From Prolixibacteraceae bacterium (GTDB lineage Bacteria; Bacteroidota; Bacteroidia; Bacteroidales; Prolixibacteraceae), in assembly GCA_021740385.1 (NCBI GenBank), contig JAIOZY010000035.1, forward strand, positions 1-55,814: a DNA stretch of 55,814 nt, in the 5' to 3' direction. This document shows, in pieces, positions 26,399 to 36,361 of the stretch (its first letter is position 1; each line of letters starts with the position of its first letter). The notes beneath the pieces are model-generated. The model saw only the letters and a list, made by a program, of their open reading frames with translations, was not told the DNA's origin and searched no databases. The position numbers and the translations under genes are program-made.

Positions 26399-27307
26399 TT
26401 AAAATATATAATCGGTTTCAATTGTTTGTGCGTAATAACCGGCAAATATCCCATAGCCGTTTTCAATGTTCGAGTACATGATTATCGGTTCCATGGGATC
26501 CCAAAAATCAGCGTATTGGGCTTCGTCGTGTTTTAAATAAGTCAACCTGTAGGTATAAAAAATGGAAGAACCCTGTATTACTTCAACCTCGTATTTGTAG
26601 TGATCCCGGCCATTATTATAGCGATAACTACCAACAGATTCGAGAACCTGTAAGGGATAGTCAACCCCGTTAAATGTAACATCGGAAAACACCGTTTGCC
26701 AAATATCATTTTGCGTTACTACCGGGTCGTTTGTTTTAAAACTACCGATACGGACAACATTTATCGTATCCTGCGAATCCCTGTCATAACGTTTATAATA
26801 ACACCGGTTGGTAAATTCATAATAATTATCGGCAGGGGTATCGTGAATAATAAAATTCAAACCATCGTAAAAAAAGCCCTCTTCATTCATCCATGCGTTT
26901 AGCTCGTAGCCGGTATATTCAACATTGCTTACAACTGATGGAATTGAATCTGAAGCCTGCAACATATCATAACCCGGCACTTCAACCTGTAGCGTATAGA
27001 ATACCCCGGATTTTGGGAAAACACCTTCATCGCGGTAATAACCTCCGCCAATGGCTGGCAATACTGCTACGGTGTCGTTACCGGTAAGGATACGGACAAC
27101 TGCATTGTCGAATACCTGAACGGCCGTATCGAGCATCGATGCTGTTTTGCATACATAAACACAAAATGGTTTCGACGGTGTAAACAGGCAGTTTACCACC
27201 GGGCATTCGTCATACTCAAGTTCGTCAATGCCAACGGGGAAATAGCAACCGTTTATCAATGCCAGTGTGAAGAGCGCGATAATACATTGTCTAATCCTTC
27301 CAGCCAT
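26399..27307 (-). CDS. DUF4249 lipoprotein partner of the TonB receptor
   Basis: The 302-residue protein begins with a signal ending at a lipobox (INGC, Cys about 21) and has the DUF4249 pattern: ECPVVNCLFTPSKPFCVYVCKT, DNAVVRILTGNDTVAVLP, GGGYYRD and YTLQVEVPGYDMLQASDSIP. Family members occur almost always beside a TonB-dependent receptor, as here with a 6-nt gap. The ATG at 27307 is used because the codon at 27310 is TTG. It overlaps the stop of the upstream gene by 17 nt. It probably sits in the outer membrane and caps or assists the receptor. Confidence 0.87.
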   Translation of the reverse strand: MAGRIRQCIIALFTLALINGCYFPVGIDELEYDECPVVNCLFTPSKPFCVYVCKTASMLDTAVQVFDNAVVRILTGNDTVAVLPAIGGGYYRDEGVFPKSGVFYTLQVEVPGYDMLQASDSIPSVVSNVEYTGYELNAWMNEEGFFYDGLNFIIHDTPADNYYEFTNRCYYKRYDRDSQDTINVVRIGSFKTNDPVVTQNDIWQTVFSDVTFNGVDYPLQVLESVGSYRYNNGRDHYKYEVEVIQGSSIFYTYRLTYLKHDEAQYADFWDPMEPIIMYSNIENGYGIFAGYYAQTIETDYIF

Positions 27308-27803
27308 CAATATTGATTTTTATACCGGCCGAGTAATTATTGTACTTACTGAGACCAACTTCAGCAAAAAGAAAAACATTTTTGAACAAACGGAAATCAG
27401 CCCCGATAAAGCCGCCCAAACCATGATCAAACCCATGAATGGGCAATTCAAGATCATCAGTCTCATATTCAACTTCCTTTATTTCATATTGTATCCACTG
27501 GTACGAACACTTGAGATAAGGTTTCAGCCGCCGGTTTTTTTTACTGAAAAATTGCAGCGGGTATACCGAAGCATTGATCCCCCACCCGGACTGAAAGAAT
27601 TTATCGGAAAAATAAGTCCCGCCGTTTACGCCAATCCACAAACCATCAACAGGTTTAAAGTCGACCCCGAGGGCGTATAGTTGATATGAATTGTGAAAAG
27701 TGTTTTGATACGATACATATCCCCGCCAACGGGAAGAGGAGCTGTTTTGTGCATCTAAACAGAACGGTGCAATTAAAATAATTAAAAACAGTAATTTTTT
27801 CAT
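27291..27803 (-). CDS. Small outer-membrane beta-barrel-like protein
   Basis: The 170-residue protein has a signal peptide (1-19, cleaved after DAQ) followed by alternating amphipathic strands (WRGYVSYQNTF, YALGVDFKPV, LWIGVNGGTYF, FIGADFRLF, VFLFAEVGLSKY). This is typical of small porin-like proteins. It is first in the receptor operon and overlaps DUF4249 by 17 nt. No family is assigned. Confidence 0.75.
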   Translation of the reverse strand: MKKLLFLIILIAPFCLDAQNSSSSRWRGYVSYQNTFHNSYQLYALGVDFKPVDGLWIGVNGGTYFSDKFFQSGWGINASVYPLQFFSKKNRRLKPYLKCSYQWIQYEIKEVEYETDDLELPIHGFDHGLGGFIGADFRLFKNVFLFAEVGLSKYNNYSAGIKINIDGWKD

Positions 27804-27922
27804 TTAAAAAAGTTTGAGTTTGATTTTAAGTTATAAACTTATAAAAATTAAAACATATATTCTGTTTAACAAATATTAAAAAAACTAAAAACAACAATTT
27901 TGAAGAATGGAAGTGCGTTTTT

Positions 27923-27981
27923 TTAAGATAATTTGCAATCGGAATTAAGATAATCTGCAATTGTATTGCAAATTATCTTAA
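27923..27981. repeat. Three copies of a 17-bp motif, two direct and one inverted
   Basis: TTAAGATAATTTGCAAT occurs at 27923-27939. It recurs with one change (T to C) at 27945-27961, and as a perfect reverse complement at 27965-27981. The first and third copies form a perfect inverted repeat. It sits at the left of a 570-bp stretch without a firm gene and could be an operator set or a mobile-element end. Confidence 0.8.
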
Positions 27982-27994
27982 TTTTTTGAAAATT

Positions 27995-28141
27995 ATGCTC
28001 AAACCTTACAGTGGAATATTCAAATTTTCGGAGTATGGTGTATTAGATGTAAAATCCGATACGTTTTATGGAGGTTCTAATTATTCGATAGATAAATGGC
28101 ACAATATTGGATTGATAATAGGACTTGGAATAAAGATTTAG
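27995..28141 (+). pseudogene. Likely relic of an outer-membrane protein C-terminus
   Basis: A 48-codon frame (starts MLKPYSGIFKF, ends GLIIGLGIKI) reads like the last strands of a beta-barrel protein, with aromatic/Gly alternation and a hydrophobic final strand, but without any upstream gene body. It begins just after the three-copy motif. It is probably a fragment left by deletion or rearrangement. It could also be a real small ORF. Confidence 0.35.
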
Positions 28142-28175
28142 GATACATTATTGCTAATTTGACAATAAAACATTT

Positions 28176-28202
28176 AGGGTGTTATGGTTATTTGAGCACC
28201 CT
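28176..28202 (+). terminator. Hairpin in the gap before the nucleoside kinase
   Basis: AGGGTG (28176-28181) faces CACCCT (28197-28202) across a 15-nt loop. No strong T run follows, so it may be the end structure of the relic gene. The remainder of 28203-28377 shows no feature I can support. Confidence 0.3.
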
Positions 28203-28377
28203 ACTACACATCAAGGTTTGGTAACGGCTGATACAAACGCATCCAGCAATCCCAAATGATTTTTTACCACAACCCATTATTCGTGTACAATTTTCTGAAT
28301 GAATCTTAAATACATTTAAGTAATTTTGTAAATGATTCAAAACAGGGTATTTTAGGTGTTATTAAAAATTGATTGAA

Positions 28378-30045
28378 ATGAGGCAGATTGAAATTTATTG
28401 TGAAAACACGAAACAGCATTATACTTACCCGCTTGGAACTTCACTTACAGAAATTTCGGAAGATTTAAACGGCGAATTAAAACAGAAGGTTTGCGGGGCT
28501 TACGTTAACAACAAGGTTCGGGAACTTTCGTTTGAAATAGTAAAACCCAAGAACATCCGCTTTTTCGGGTTGAACGAAATTAACGGGAAACGCATTTACA
28601 TCCGTTCACTCTTTTTCCTGTTTTATGTGGCTTTTAAAAAAACATGCCCGCATGGCCGTCTAATCATCGATCATGCCATTTCGAACGGGTACTATTGCGA
28701 AATAGAAAAAACCGGCTGCGACAATATTTCGGAACTGGTGTTGCGCATTAAAGACGAAATGACCCGGATTGTAGCCGCCAACCTGCCCATCGTGCGCAAA
28801 GGGTTACACATGGAAAAGCTGTTGTCGGAGTATGAAAAAGAAGGCCTCAACGACAAAATAATGCTTTACTCCGAAATGGGCTGGCTGTACAGCTACGCGT
28901 ATTACCTCGACGGGTACATCAACTACTTTCACGGTCACATGCTGCCATCGACCTACTATTTACAAACCTTCGATGTTGAAGCTTTTAACAATGGACTGTT
29001 GCTGCGCATGCCCGATGACAAAGACTTTGGCCGCCTGCAGGACTTTGTGCCACAGGACAAATTGTTTGGTATTTTCAGGGAACACCAGCAGTGGGCCGAA
29101 ATTGTTGGGGCCGACAACATTGGGAAACTGAACAAACTTGTTAAACAGGGAAAAGAGGGGGAAATTATCAAAATATCGGAAGCACTGCACGAAAAGAAAA
29201 TTGCCGGCATAGCCACCGCCATTGCCGAAAACAAAAAGAAAATCAGGCTGGTGCTCATATCCGGCCCGTCATCATCGGGCAAAACAACCTTTAGCAAGCG
29301 GCTGGCCATTCAACTTTCGGTATGCGGGAAAACACCCCGGACCTTATCGATCGATAATTATTTTGTAGACCGGCAACATACCCCCCTTGATGAAAACGGG
29401 AACTACGATTTTGAAAGCCTTCAGGCAATCGACATCGACTTTTTCAACCAACAACTCATCGATATGCTAAAGGGCAAACTTGTTGAGTTACCAAAATTCG
29501 ATTTTTCAACCGGGCTGCGTACCTTTAACGAAAACTACATGCAACTGGGCCCCGACGATATATTGATTGTTGAAGGCATTCACGGGCTTAACCCCGGGCT
29601 TATTCCCCGCATTGATTCTTCCATTACCTACCGGATTTTTGTTTCGGCCTTAACATCCATTTCAATTGACGACCACAACCCCATACCAACAACCGACAAC
29701 CGTTTAATAAGAAGGATTATACGCGATGCAAAATACAGGGGCTATTCGGCTTTGGAAACCCTCAGGCGCTGGAAAAGCGTGCGAAAAGGGGAACAGAAAA
29801 ACATTTTCCCCCACCAGGAGAATGCCGACATCATGTTCAACTCGGCCCTGCTGTATGAAATGGCTGTGTTGAAAAAATACTTAGAACCGTTGTTAAAATC
29901 GGTGCCCGAAAACCAGCCCGAGTTTGCCGAATCGTTGCGGCTGCTGAAATTTATGAATTACTTTAAAAACATTAACGACAGTGAAATACCCCCTACTTCA
30001 CTGATCAGGGAGTTTCTGGGGGGTAGCAGTTTCAGCTACAAATAA
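28378..30045 (+). CDS. Nucleoside kinase (uridine kinase / phosphoribulokinase fold) with TGS-like N-terminus
   Basis: The 555-residue protein has an N-terminal TGS-like region (ENTKQHYTYPLGTSLTEI) and a segment like the editing region of threonyl-tRNA synthetase (HGRLIIDHAIS). The C-terminal kinase has Walker A SGPSSSGKTT near residue 295, followed by a uridine-kinase-type core (LSIDNYFVDR, ALTSISIDDHN). The combination is a known Bacteroidota/Firmicutes family annotated as nucleoside kinase; the physiological substrate is not settled. The ATG at 28378 is preferred to the TTG 9 nt earlier. It is followed after 67 nt by a two-component gene pair. Confidence 0.85.
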   Translation: MRQIEIYCENTKQHYTYPLGTSLTEISEDLNGELKQKVCGAYVNNKVRELSFEIVKPKNIRFFGLNEINGKRIYIRSLFFLFYVAFKKTCPHGRLIIDHAISNGYYCEIEKTGCDNISELVLRIKDEMTRIVAANLPIVRKGLHMEKLLSEYEKEGLNDKIMLYSEMGWLYSYAYYLDGYINYFHGHMLPSTYYLQTFDVEAFNNGLLLRMPDDKDFGRLQDFVPQDKLFGIFREHQQWAEIVGADNIGKLNKLVKQGKEGEIIKISEALHEKKIAGIATAIAENKKKIRLVLISGPSSSGKTTFSKRLAIQLSVCGKTPRTLSIDNYFVDRQHTPLDENGNYDFESLQAIDIDFFNQQLIDMLKGKLVELPKFDFSTGLRTFNENYMQLGPDDILIVEGIHGLNPGLIPRIDSSITYRIFVSALTSISIDDHNPIPTTDNRLIRRIIRDAKYRGYSALETLRRWKSVRKGEQKNIFPHQENADIMFNSALLYEMAVLKKYLEPLLKSVPENQPEFAESLRLLKFMNYFKNINDSEIPPTSLIREFLGGSSFSYK

Positions 30046-30112
30046 CAGCCATTTCGAAGCTACTGAAAAAGCAGTATATTTATTACTGAAATTTGTGAAA
30101 CCAAAACCCGAA

Positions 30113-32083
30113 ATGAGCACTTTTTTTCGATACTTTTTAATGCTGATTACCCTATTGATGTGGTTGCAAAACCATGCAACAGCCGGCATAGTAGTTGACG
30201 AAAAAAACCGGTTTGAAAATGCAGTAAACATTAACCGGCACATTGCTGTTTTTGAAGATTCAACCTACCTTTTTTCACCCCAAGACCTTATTAACAACGA
30301 CAGCATTTTTGAACCGTTGCCCTCATTCATTCCCCAAAACCCACGGGGTACATACTGGCTAAAATTCAACATTAATAAAACAGGTGCCAACCATGTACAC
30401 TTGCGTTTTTTTTACCAAAACTTCACTTATGTCGACCTTTACGAATACAGGGACCACAAGCTGTACAAAAAACATCATGCCGGCCTTTTCAGGCCCAAAA
30501 GCCAAATTACGCCCGGCGATGATTTCGACAACATCAACCTTTCGTTAAGCCCCGGCGACCAAACATCGGTACTCATAAAAATCAGGCACGTGAAAGGGTA
30601 CAAACCGCAATTCGATTTCTTCCTGCAAAACGATAATTCTTTTCATGCAAGGCAAATGAATACACACCATATTGATTTCCTCATTTTCGGCGGGTTCATT
30701 TTCTTTTTATTCTATGCACTCATCAATTTTTTTGTTACATGGTACAAACCCTATCTTTGGTTGGCACTGCTGATTTTCGGGTTGTCCTTTTATGGGTTTT
30801 CAATGGCAGGGCATGTAATCTATTTCTTCCATGAAATCCCTGAAACCGTGTGGCGGCTAAACCCTGTATTTGCTAACATTTCAGGCGTTGGCGGGTTTAT
30901 GCTGATTGGGACCTATTTCAATTTAAAAAACAACAGCAAGCCATTATCAATCGTGCTTTATTGCATGATTGGCTTATTGCTTTTACAAATAATTGCCGGG
31001 CAACTTATTCTTCATTATTCCCTGAATTACAAACTAATGACCAACCTGAACCTCTTCACACTGTTGTTGTATATACCCATTTTAATTGCAACGCCAATGG
31101 TGGTATGGAAAAAACTATCAAAACATCAGAGATTACTTTCGTGGGTAATCTACATCTATTCGGCAGTATTATTATTTGCCTTTTTCATCCTTTGGTTTCA
31201 AAAAGAGGGAGCCACTTCGAACATTGTTTGGATTGCCAACCTGATCGGGCTTATCGTGATCATCTTTTTTACCATTTCGCTGGGCGAACAACTGCGCGGG
31301 ATAGAGGTTGAACGCAACCAGGCATTGGAACAACTTTCGCGCATTAAAGAAGAACAAAACAAAATATTGGAAGAATTGGTCGAAAAACGCACAAACGAAC
31401 TAACCGAAACAAACAAAGAGCTTGAAGATCAAAGAGATGCCCTCGCGAAGCGCAACGAACGTATAGAACTATTACTGAAAGAGCTGCACCACCGCGTAAA
31501 AAACAACCTCCAACTCTTTTCAAGTTTTTACGAACTTTCGGCCTACAGCCCCGAGGGGAAAGAACTTAAAAATATTGTAGAAGAGGGACAATCGCGCATA
31601 CGGGTTATGGCCCTTGTTCACGAAATGCTTTACCACGGAAACCAGGCAAATACAATTAATATTGAACAATACCTTTCAAAAATTTCAATTTACATTCAAA
31701 GTTTTTTAAAAAACGAAAAAGAGGCCAAAATTTCGGTAAAATGCGGAGGATTGTTCTTCGACCTTGACACAGCCCTTCCGCTTGGTTTAATGGTAAACGA
31801 ATTAATGACAAATACGTTTAAACATTGTAACCCCGAGGCCGAAAAAATCATTGTTGAAATAACCATTGAGCCGGGGCAAAACAACGCGTACATTTTAACA
31901 TTTACCGATAACGGCAAAATAATTGAAAAAGATATTAACCAGGCCGGTTATCAAAACTTCGGAATGAAAATGATTTCGCTATTAAGTAAACAACTAAACG
32001 GAAATTTCCGTTATGTATATGAACAAAAAAATAGGTTCATTATTGAATTCAACGATGTTGAAACATTAAAACAAATACCCTGA
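30113..32083 (+). CDS. 7TM-DISM sensor histidine kinase
   Basis: The 656-residue protein starts at the ATG at 30113. It has a signal/anchor segment, an extracellular 7TMR-DISMED2 jelly-roll domain (RGTYWLKFNI..., residues 70-180), seven transmembrane helices (about 185-390), a coiled-coil linker, and a HisKA_2 domain with the phospho-acceptor His in LHHRVKNN (about residue 459). A HATPase_c domain (NELMTNTFKH, FTDNGK, NFGMKM) completes it. It senses an external ligand, probably a carbohydrate-like molecule given the jelly-roll domain, and signals to the LytTR regulator whose start overlaps its stop by 1 nt. Confidence 0.93.
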   Translation: MSTFFRYFLMLITLLMWLQNHATAGIVVDEKNRFENAVNINRHIAVFEDSTYLFSPQDLINNDSIFEPLPSFIPQNPRGTYWLKFNINKTGANHVHLRFFYQNFTYVDLYEYRDHKLYKKHHAGLFRPKSQITPGDDFDNINLSLSPGDQTSVLIKIRHVKGYKPQFDFFLQNDNSFHARQMNTHHIDFLIFGGFIFFLFYALINFFVTWYKPYLWLALLIFGLSFYGFSMAGHVIYFFHEIPETVWRLNPVFANISGVGGFMLIGTYFNLKNNSKPLSIVLYCMIGLLLLQIIAGQLILHYSLNYKLMTNLNLFTLLLYIPILIATPMVVWKKLSKHQRLLSWVIYIYSAVLLFAFFILWFQKEGATSNIVWIANLIGLIVIIFFTISLGEQLRGIEVERNQALEQLSRIKEEQNKILEELVEKRTNELTETNKELEDQRDALAKRNERIELLLKELHHRVKNNLQLFSSFYELSAYSPEGKELKNIVEEGQSRIRVMALVHEMLYHGNQANTINIEQYLSKISIYIQSFLKNEKEAKISVKCGGLFFDLDTALPLGLMVNELMTNTFKHCNPEAEKIIVEITIEPGQNNAYILTFTDNGKIIEKDINQAGYQNFGMKMISLLSKQLNGNFRYVYEQKNRFIIEFNDVETLKQIP

Positions 32084-32802
32084 TGAACTCTGTAAAAATT
32101 GCAATTGTTGAAGACGAAATGATCATAGCCGAATCGATTAAAATGGCCCTAAAATCACTGGGTTACGTTGTTCTTGATCCGGTCATAAATTATACTTCGG
32201 CACTTGAACTTATCAGCCGCGAAAAACCCGATCTGGTTTTTATCGACATCCGCCTTTCGGGGAGCAAAGACGGCATTGACCTTGCCAACGAAATAAATGC
32301 CTTACACAACATTCCCTTTATTTACCTCACGTCAAACTCCGATCCGGCCACCGTTGAACGGGCTAAACTGACCATGCCGGCCAGCTATTTAATGAAGCCA
32401 TTCAGTCGGGCCGATTTGTATACCGCTGTCGAAATTGCCCTTTTTAATTTTGAATCATCAAAAGCCCAATCATCCGACCCAGGCAGTACAAATTCAGAAT
32501 ACCTCATGGTGAAACAAAACAGGAGTTTTGTGAAAGTGCATTTCGATGAAATAACCTACATCAACAGCCAACATGTTTATGTTGAAATAAACACGAAAAA
32601 AGGAAAAAAATACCTGATTCGCAGCACCATGAACGACTACCTCAACCTGCTACCATCCCGTTTCATGAAAGTGCACCGTAGTTACATTGTAAATACCCAT
32701 TGCATCGAAAAAGTAACACCCGGCGGTGTGGTATTAAAAGGCATGGAAATACCGGTATCGAGAGAATACAGGAAATACCTGATTAACTACCTTGAGAAAT
32801 AA
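32083..32802 (+). CDS. LytTR-type response regulator
   Basis: The 239-residue protein has a receiver domain (Asp10, Asp11, phospho-acceptor Asp55 in FIDIRLSG, Lys at about 105 in MKPF) and a C-terminal LytTR DNA-binding domain (ITYINSQHVYVEI, FMKVHRSYIVN). It overlaps the histidine kinase stop by one base (TGATG), so the pair is translationally coupled. It is the output of the 7TM-DISM kinase. Confidence 0.95.
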   Translation: MNSVKIAIVEDEMIIAESIKMALKSLGYVVLDPVINYTSALELISREKPDLVFIDIRLSGSKDGIDLANEINALHNIPFIYLTSNSDPATVERAKLTMPASYLMKPFSRADLYTAVEIALFNFESSKAQSSDPGSTNSEYLMVKQNRSFVKVHFDEITYINSQHVYVEINTKKGKKYLIRSTMNDYLNLLPSRFMKVHRSYIVNTHCIEKVTPGGVVLKGMEIPVSREYRKYLINYLEK

Positions 32803-32852
32803 AGTGCCGGCTTACTGAGGCCAACAGCAAAAAGAAAAAAGCCAACCTGCCG

Positions 32853-33458
32853 CTAATCGCGTTTCATAATGCCGTAACAAATAATGCGTATAATGTTATC
32901 GACCGACATTTCGATATCGAAGTTACCATAATTGCCTGCCGACAGGGGCATTTCGAGCCCTTTCATAGCAGTTGTAATACCGATGGCCGTCAGGTTTAGA
33001 TCGTCGATATTGAATTTATCACGCCGCACGCCTTCAATCAGGATACGTTTAATCATCCTGATCTCGTATTTCTCGTTTTTTTCTTTAATTTCATCTATAA
33101 ACCCGATAGCCGTAACGTCGTTTTCAAGGGCATTGTAAAGATTGGCCAAACCACGGAAAGTACCCAGTTTTGTAAGAATATACTCCCGCAGTTTTTCTTC
33201 CGGGTCCATCGACCTGAAAACAACTTTTTCGAGCGCTTCCTTTAATATTTCCACTTCTTTACTAATTACAGCCTGGAAAAGATCTTCCTTGCTGTTAAAA
33301 TAGTAATAAAGCGAACTTTTACCTTTCCTGACGGCATTGGCAATGTCATCGAGTGTTGTTTTTTTATAACCGTATTTACTGAAAATATCCTGGGCAATCT
33401 CAAGGATTGCTTCACGGTTAAGGTCTTTTTTATTAACACCGTTTTCGAGTGTTCCCAT
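32853..33458 (-). CDS. TetR-family transcriptional regulator
   Basis: The 201-residue protein has an N-terminal TetR helix-turn-helix (FSKYGYKKTTLDDIANAVRKGKSSLYYYFNSKEDLF, residues 23-59) and a C-terminal ligand-binding helical domain without recognisable specificity. It ends 51 bp from the LytTR gene in convergent orientation. No operator partner or target gene is adjacent, so its regulon is unknown. Confidence 0.92.
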   Translation of the reverse strand: MGTLENGVNKKDLNREAILEIAQDIFSKYGYKKTTLDDIANAVRKGKSSLYYYFNSKEDLFQAVISKEVEILKEALEKVVFRSMDPEEKLREYILTKLGTFRGLANLYNALENDVTAIGFIDEIKEKNEKYEIRMIKRILIEGVRRDKFNIDDLNLTAIGITTAMKGLEMPLSAGNYGNFDIEMSVDNIIRIICYGIMKRD

Positions 33459-33551
33459 TGTCGATTGGTTTACAATTTATCAGCTAAAATAGCAAAAATT
33501 TGAAAAAAGGGTGCATTTCCCCTAAAACGGGAATCGCAAAAAAAAGCGGGC

Positions 33552-34121
33552 TTACCGCTTCACCCTTTCCGAGTATGAGTTGTCGCGTGTATCAACTTTA
33601 ATCACATCGCCTGTGTTAATAAAAATGGGTACCATTATTTCGGCTCCCGTTTCAAGGGTTGCCAGCTTCAGTGCCGTCGATGTTGCCGTATTCCCCTTCT
33701 CGCCGGGCTCGGTATAGGTAACCTCGAGCTCAACAAACGGCGGCATTTCAAGGGTCAAAGGCGTTTCTGTATCGGCATGAAAATTAATTTCAACTATGCT
33801 CCCTTCTTTAAGCAACCCCGGGTTCTCAATCATTTCAGGCATAATTGCAACTTGCTCAAACGTTTCGGTATGCATGAAGTTGAACCCCATATCGTCTTTG
33901 TAAAGATATTGGTACGGGCGCCTTTCAATACGAACGACGTTAATTTTTACACCGGCATTAAACGTATTTTCGATTACTTTACCGGTTTTTATGTTTTTAA
34001 GTTTTGTGCGCACAAAAGCAGCACCTTTACCGGGTTTTACATGCTGAAAAGATACAATCGAAAACAATTGGTCGTTGTGTTCAATACACAATCCGTTTTT
34101 GATATCTGAAGTTGTTGCCAT
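33552..34121 (-). CDS. efp: Elongation factor P
   Basis: EF-P rescues ribosomes stalled on consecutive prolines. The 189-residue protein starts at the ATG at 34121 ([10 protein letters not shown]), at the usual EF-P N-terminus. An upstream TTG extension would reach into a -7 box on this strand (TATTTTTG, plus-strand 34155-34162). The KOW-like N-domain carries Lys32 in KPGKGAAF at the tip loop (equivalent to Lys34 of E. coli), and the two C-terminal OB domains end with [14 protein letters not shown]. No EpmA/EpmB modification genes are in the window. Confidence 0.97.
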   Translation of the reverse strand: MATTSDIKNGLCIEHNDQLFSIVSFQHVKPGKGAAFVRTKLKNIKTGKVIENTFNAGVKINVVRIERRPYQYLYKDDMGFNFMHTETFEQVAIMPEMIENPGLLKEGSIVEINFHADTETPLTLEMPPFVELEVTYTEPGEKGNTATSTALKLATLETGAEIMVPIFINTGDVIKVDTRDNSYSERVKR

Positions 34122-34304
34122 TGTATTTTGTATAAATGTTTTAAAAAAGCTTTGCAAAAATATAAAAAATATGGAAACGGGTTGTTTTATTACTCAATAA
34201 GGCAAATTATACCGCATAAAGATTCAATAACAACCAGGCTAAAAAGAAATTACAACCAATGTTGTTGATCACCAAAAACAGAATAACAAAGAGACTAAAA
34301 AAAG

Positions 34305-34361
34305 AAAAAGTTAGAAGCACCGTCTTTTATTACCCAAGTAACGACAGGTTCTAACTTTTTT
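34305..34361. terminator. Long inverted repeat between efp and lpdA
   Basis: AAAAAGTTAGAA (34305-34316) faces TTCTAACTTTTTT (34349-34361) with a 32-nt loop. It ends in a T-run on the plus strand and an A-run on the left, so it could terminate in both directions. The 527-bp gap between efp and lpdA holds no other gene I can support. The region could also contain a small RNA that ends here. Confidence 0.5.
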
Positions 34362-34647
34362 CTTAAAATCACCACCTAATATTATACAACCACAATAATC
34401 ATTCTTGCTTTCCCCCTAAAAAAACCTTCAGTCATTCAGTTTGTTTTTCACCCCTTTTCATCAAACTGTAATCAAAACCGAAATTATCAGCGGTTGTAAT
34501 TGTCCATAAATTTAAATCGATTCTTTTTTGAAAGAAAGAAAATTGTTACGAAAAGGCTCCATTTTGTTCTGAACTGCCGTGTATTCAATATTATATTGAC
34601 AAAAATCAGTTTTTAAACCCGGTTTATTCAGGCCAGAAACTGCTTTG

Positions 34648-36039
34648 TTACAAATGAATTACTTCATCGTAAGCAGCAGCGGCGGCTTCCATTACAGCCT
34701 CGCTCATTGTTGGGTGCGGATGTATTGTTTTCACAAGCTCGTGTCCGGTTATTTCGAGCTTTCGCCCAACAACCAACTCCGATATCAATTCAGTTGCATT
34801 ATCGCCAATGATATGCGCACCAAGCAATTCGCCATATTTGGCATCGAAAACAAGCTTCACGAATCCATCTTTATTGCCCGAAGCGCTGGCTTTTCCTGAA
34901 GCCGTGTACGGAAATTTGCCAATTTTAACCTCATAACCGGCGTCTTTTGCTTTGGCTTCGGTTAAGCCAACCGATGAGATTTCGGGATGTGTGTAAGTGC
35001 AGCCGGGAATGTTATTGTAATCGACAGGCTGCGGGTCGAGCCCGGCAATTTTTTCGACACAAACAATACCTTCGGCCGATGCAACATGTGCAAGTGCCGG
35101 CCCGCCTACAATATCGCCAATGGCATATACACCGGGTACCGTTGTGCGGTAAAATTCATCCACTTTCACTTTCCCCTTTTCAAGTTCCACACCAACCTCT
35201 TCAAGCCCGATGCCCTCGATGTTTGGGGTAACACCTACTGCCGAAAAAACAATTTCAGCTTCAATTTCCTCTTCTCCTTTGGGCGTTTTTACAGTAGCCT
35301 TGCACATTTTACCCGATTTATCGACTTTTTCAACCGAAGAATTCACCAGGACTTTCATTTTCGCTTTTTTAAACGACCGTGCAAGCGCCTTCGAAACTTC
35401 AACATCTTCGTTGGGCACCAGTTCGGGCATGAATTCAACCAGGGTAACACGTGTACCTATTGTATTGTAAAAATGGGCAAATTCGCTTCCTATTGCACCC
35501 GAGCCAACAACAATCATCGATTTGGGCTGTTTTTCGAGCGTCATAGCCTCGCGGTAACCGATAATTTTTTTACCGTCCTGTTTCAGGTTTGGCAACTCTT
35601 TCGACCGTGCACCTGTAGCAAGTATAATGTGTTTGGCTTTAACTACTTTCGATTCCTTATCCTTGCCGGTTATTTCAACCTGTCCATTGCCAACAAGTTT
35701 TCCTAAACCAGTAAGCACTTCAATTTTATTCTTTTTGAATAAATATTGTACGCCTTTGCTCATACCGGCAGCAACATCGCGGCTGCGTTTCACCATGCTT
35801 TCAAGGTCGGGCTTCACCTCACCCGAAATGCTAACCCCGTATTTTTCAGCCTGGTTTGCATAATCGAAAACCTGTGCGCTTTTTAAAAGCGATTTTGTAG
35901 GGATACAACCCCAGTTAAGGCAAACCCCGCCAGGATTTTCTTTTTCAACAACAGCAACTTTCAAACCCAACTGCGATGCCCTGATCGCAGCAACATAACC
36001 TCCGGGCCCGCTGCCAATAATGATTACATCGAATTCCAT
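34648..36039 (-). CDS. lpdA: Dihydrolipoyl dehydrogenase (E3)
   Basis: The 463-residue FAD enzyme reoxidises lipoamide in pyruvate, 2-oxoglutarate or branched-chain dehydrogenase complexes, or the glycine cleavage system. The FAD motif IIGSGPGGYVAAIRA starts at residue 7. The redox-active disulfide is Cys40-Cys45 (CLNWGC). The NAD motif is VVGSGAIGSEFA. The catalytic His-Pro-His (HPHPTMSE) is near residue 444. It stands alone, so the partner complex is not shown here. Confidence 0.97.
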   Translation of the reverse strand: MEFDVIIIGSGPGGYVAAIRASQLGLKVAVVEKENPGGVCLNWGCIPTKSLLKSAQVFDYANQAEKYGVSISGEVKPDLESMVKRSRDVAAGMSKGVQYLFKKNKIEVLTGLGKLVGNGQVEITGKDKESKVVKAKHIILATGARSKELPNLKQDGKKIIGYREAMTLEKQPKSMIVVGSGAIGSEFAHFYNTIGTRVTLVEFMPELVPNEDVEVSKALARSFKKAKMKVLVNSSVEKVDKSGKMCKATVKTPKGEEEIEAEIVFSAVGVTPNIEGIGLEEVGVELEKGKVKVDEFYRTTVPGVYAIGDIVGGPALAHVASAEGIVCVEKIAGLDPQPVDYNNIPGCTYTHPEISSVGLTEAKAKDAGYEVKIGKFPYTASGKASASGNKDGFVKLVFDAKYGELLGAHIIGDNATELISELVVGRKLEITGHELVKTIHPHPTMSEAVMEAAAAAYDEVIHL

Positions 36040-36361
36040 ATTTTTAAAATAAAGTTTTTACAATACTAATAATATTTAACAATACTATCTTAACGGTTAC
36101 GCAGATTTAATGTTTAATGAATTGAAAAAAGAAAACATCACATTCGTTCTTTAGCTCGTGAAGCACGGCTTTTATTTGTAACCGGAACGCAAGGAATGAT
36201 TTTTTTTAGAAATTCATTTTATTGAAACGCCCTGTAGTTTCAGGGGTTTTAAACAAGCCCTTATCCTGCTTCACGCTTATTATAACACCTCAAATACATC
36301 AATTATATTTTATCTTACAATAATATTTCTATTTTTGTTTCACAGACTAACAGCAATTTTA
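36040..36361. promoter_or_regulatory. Divergent intergenic region with a -7 box for the nucleoside hydrolase
   Basis: TATTTTTG at 36330-36337 matches the Bacteroidota -7 box and sets the nucleoside hydrolase start at 36362. A short hairpin CCCTG-TAGTTT-CAGGG lies at about 36230. Nothing else in this 320-bp region was recognised. Confidence 0.45.
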
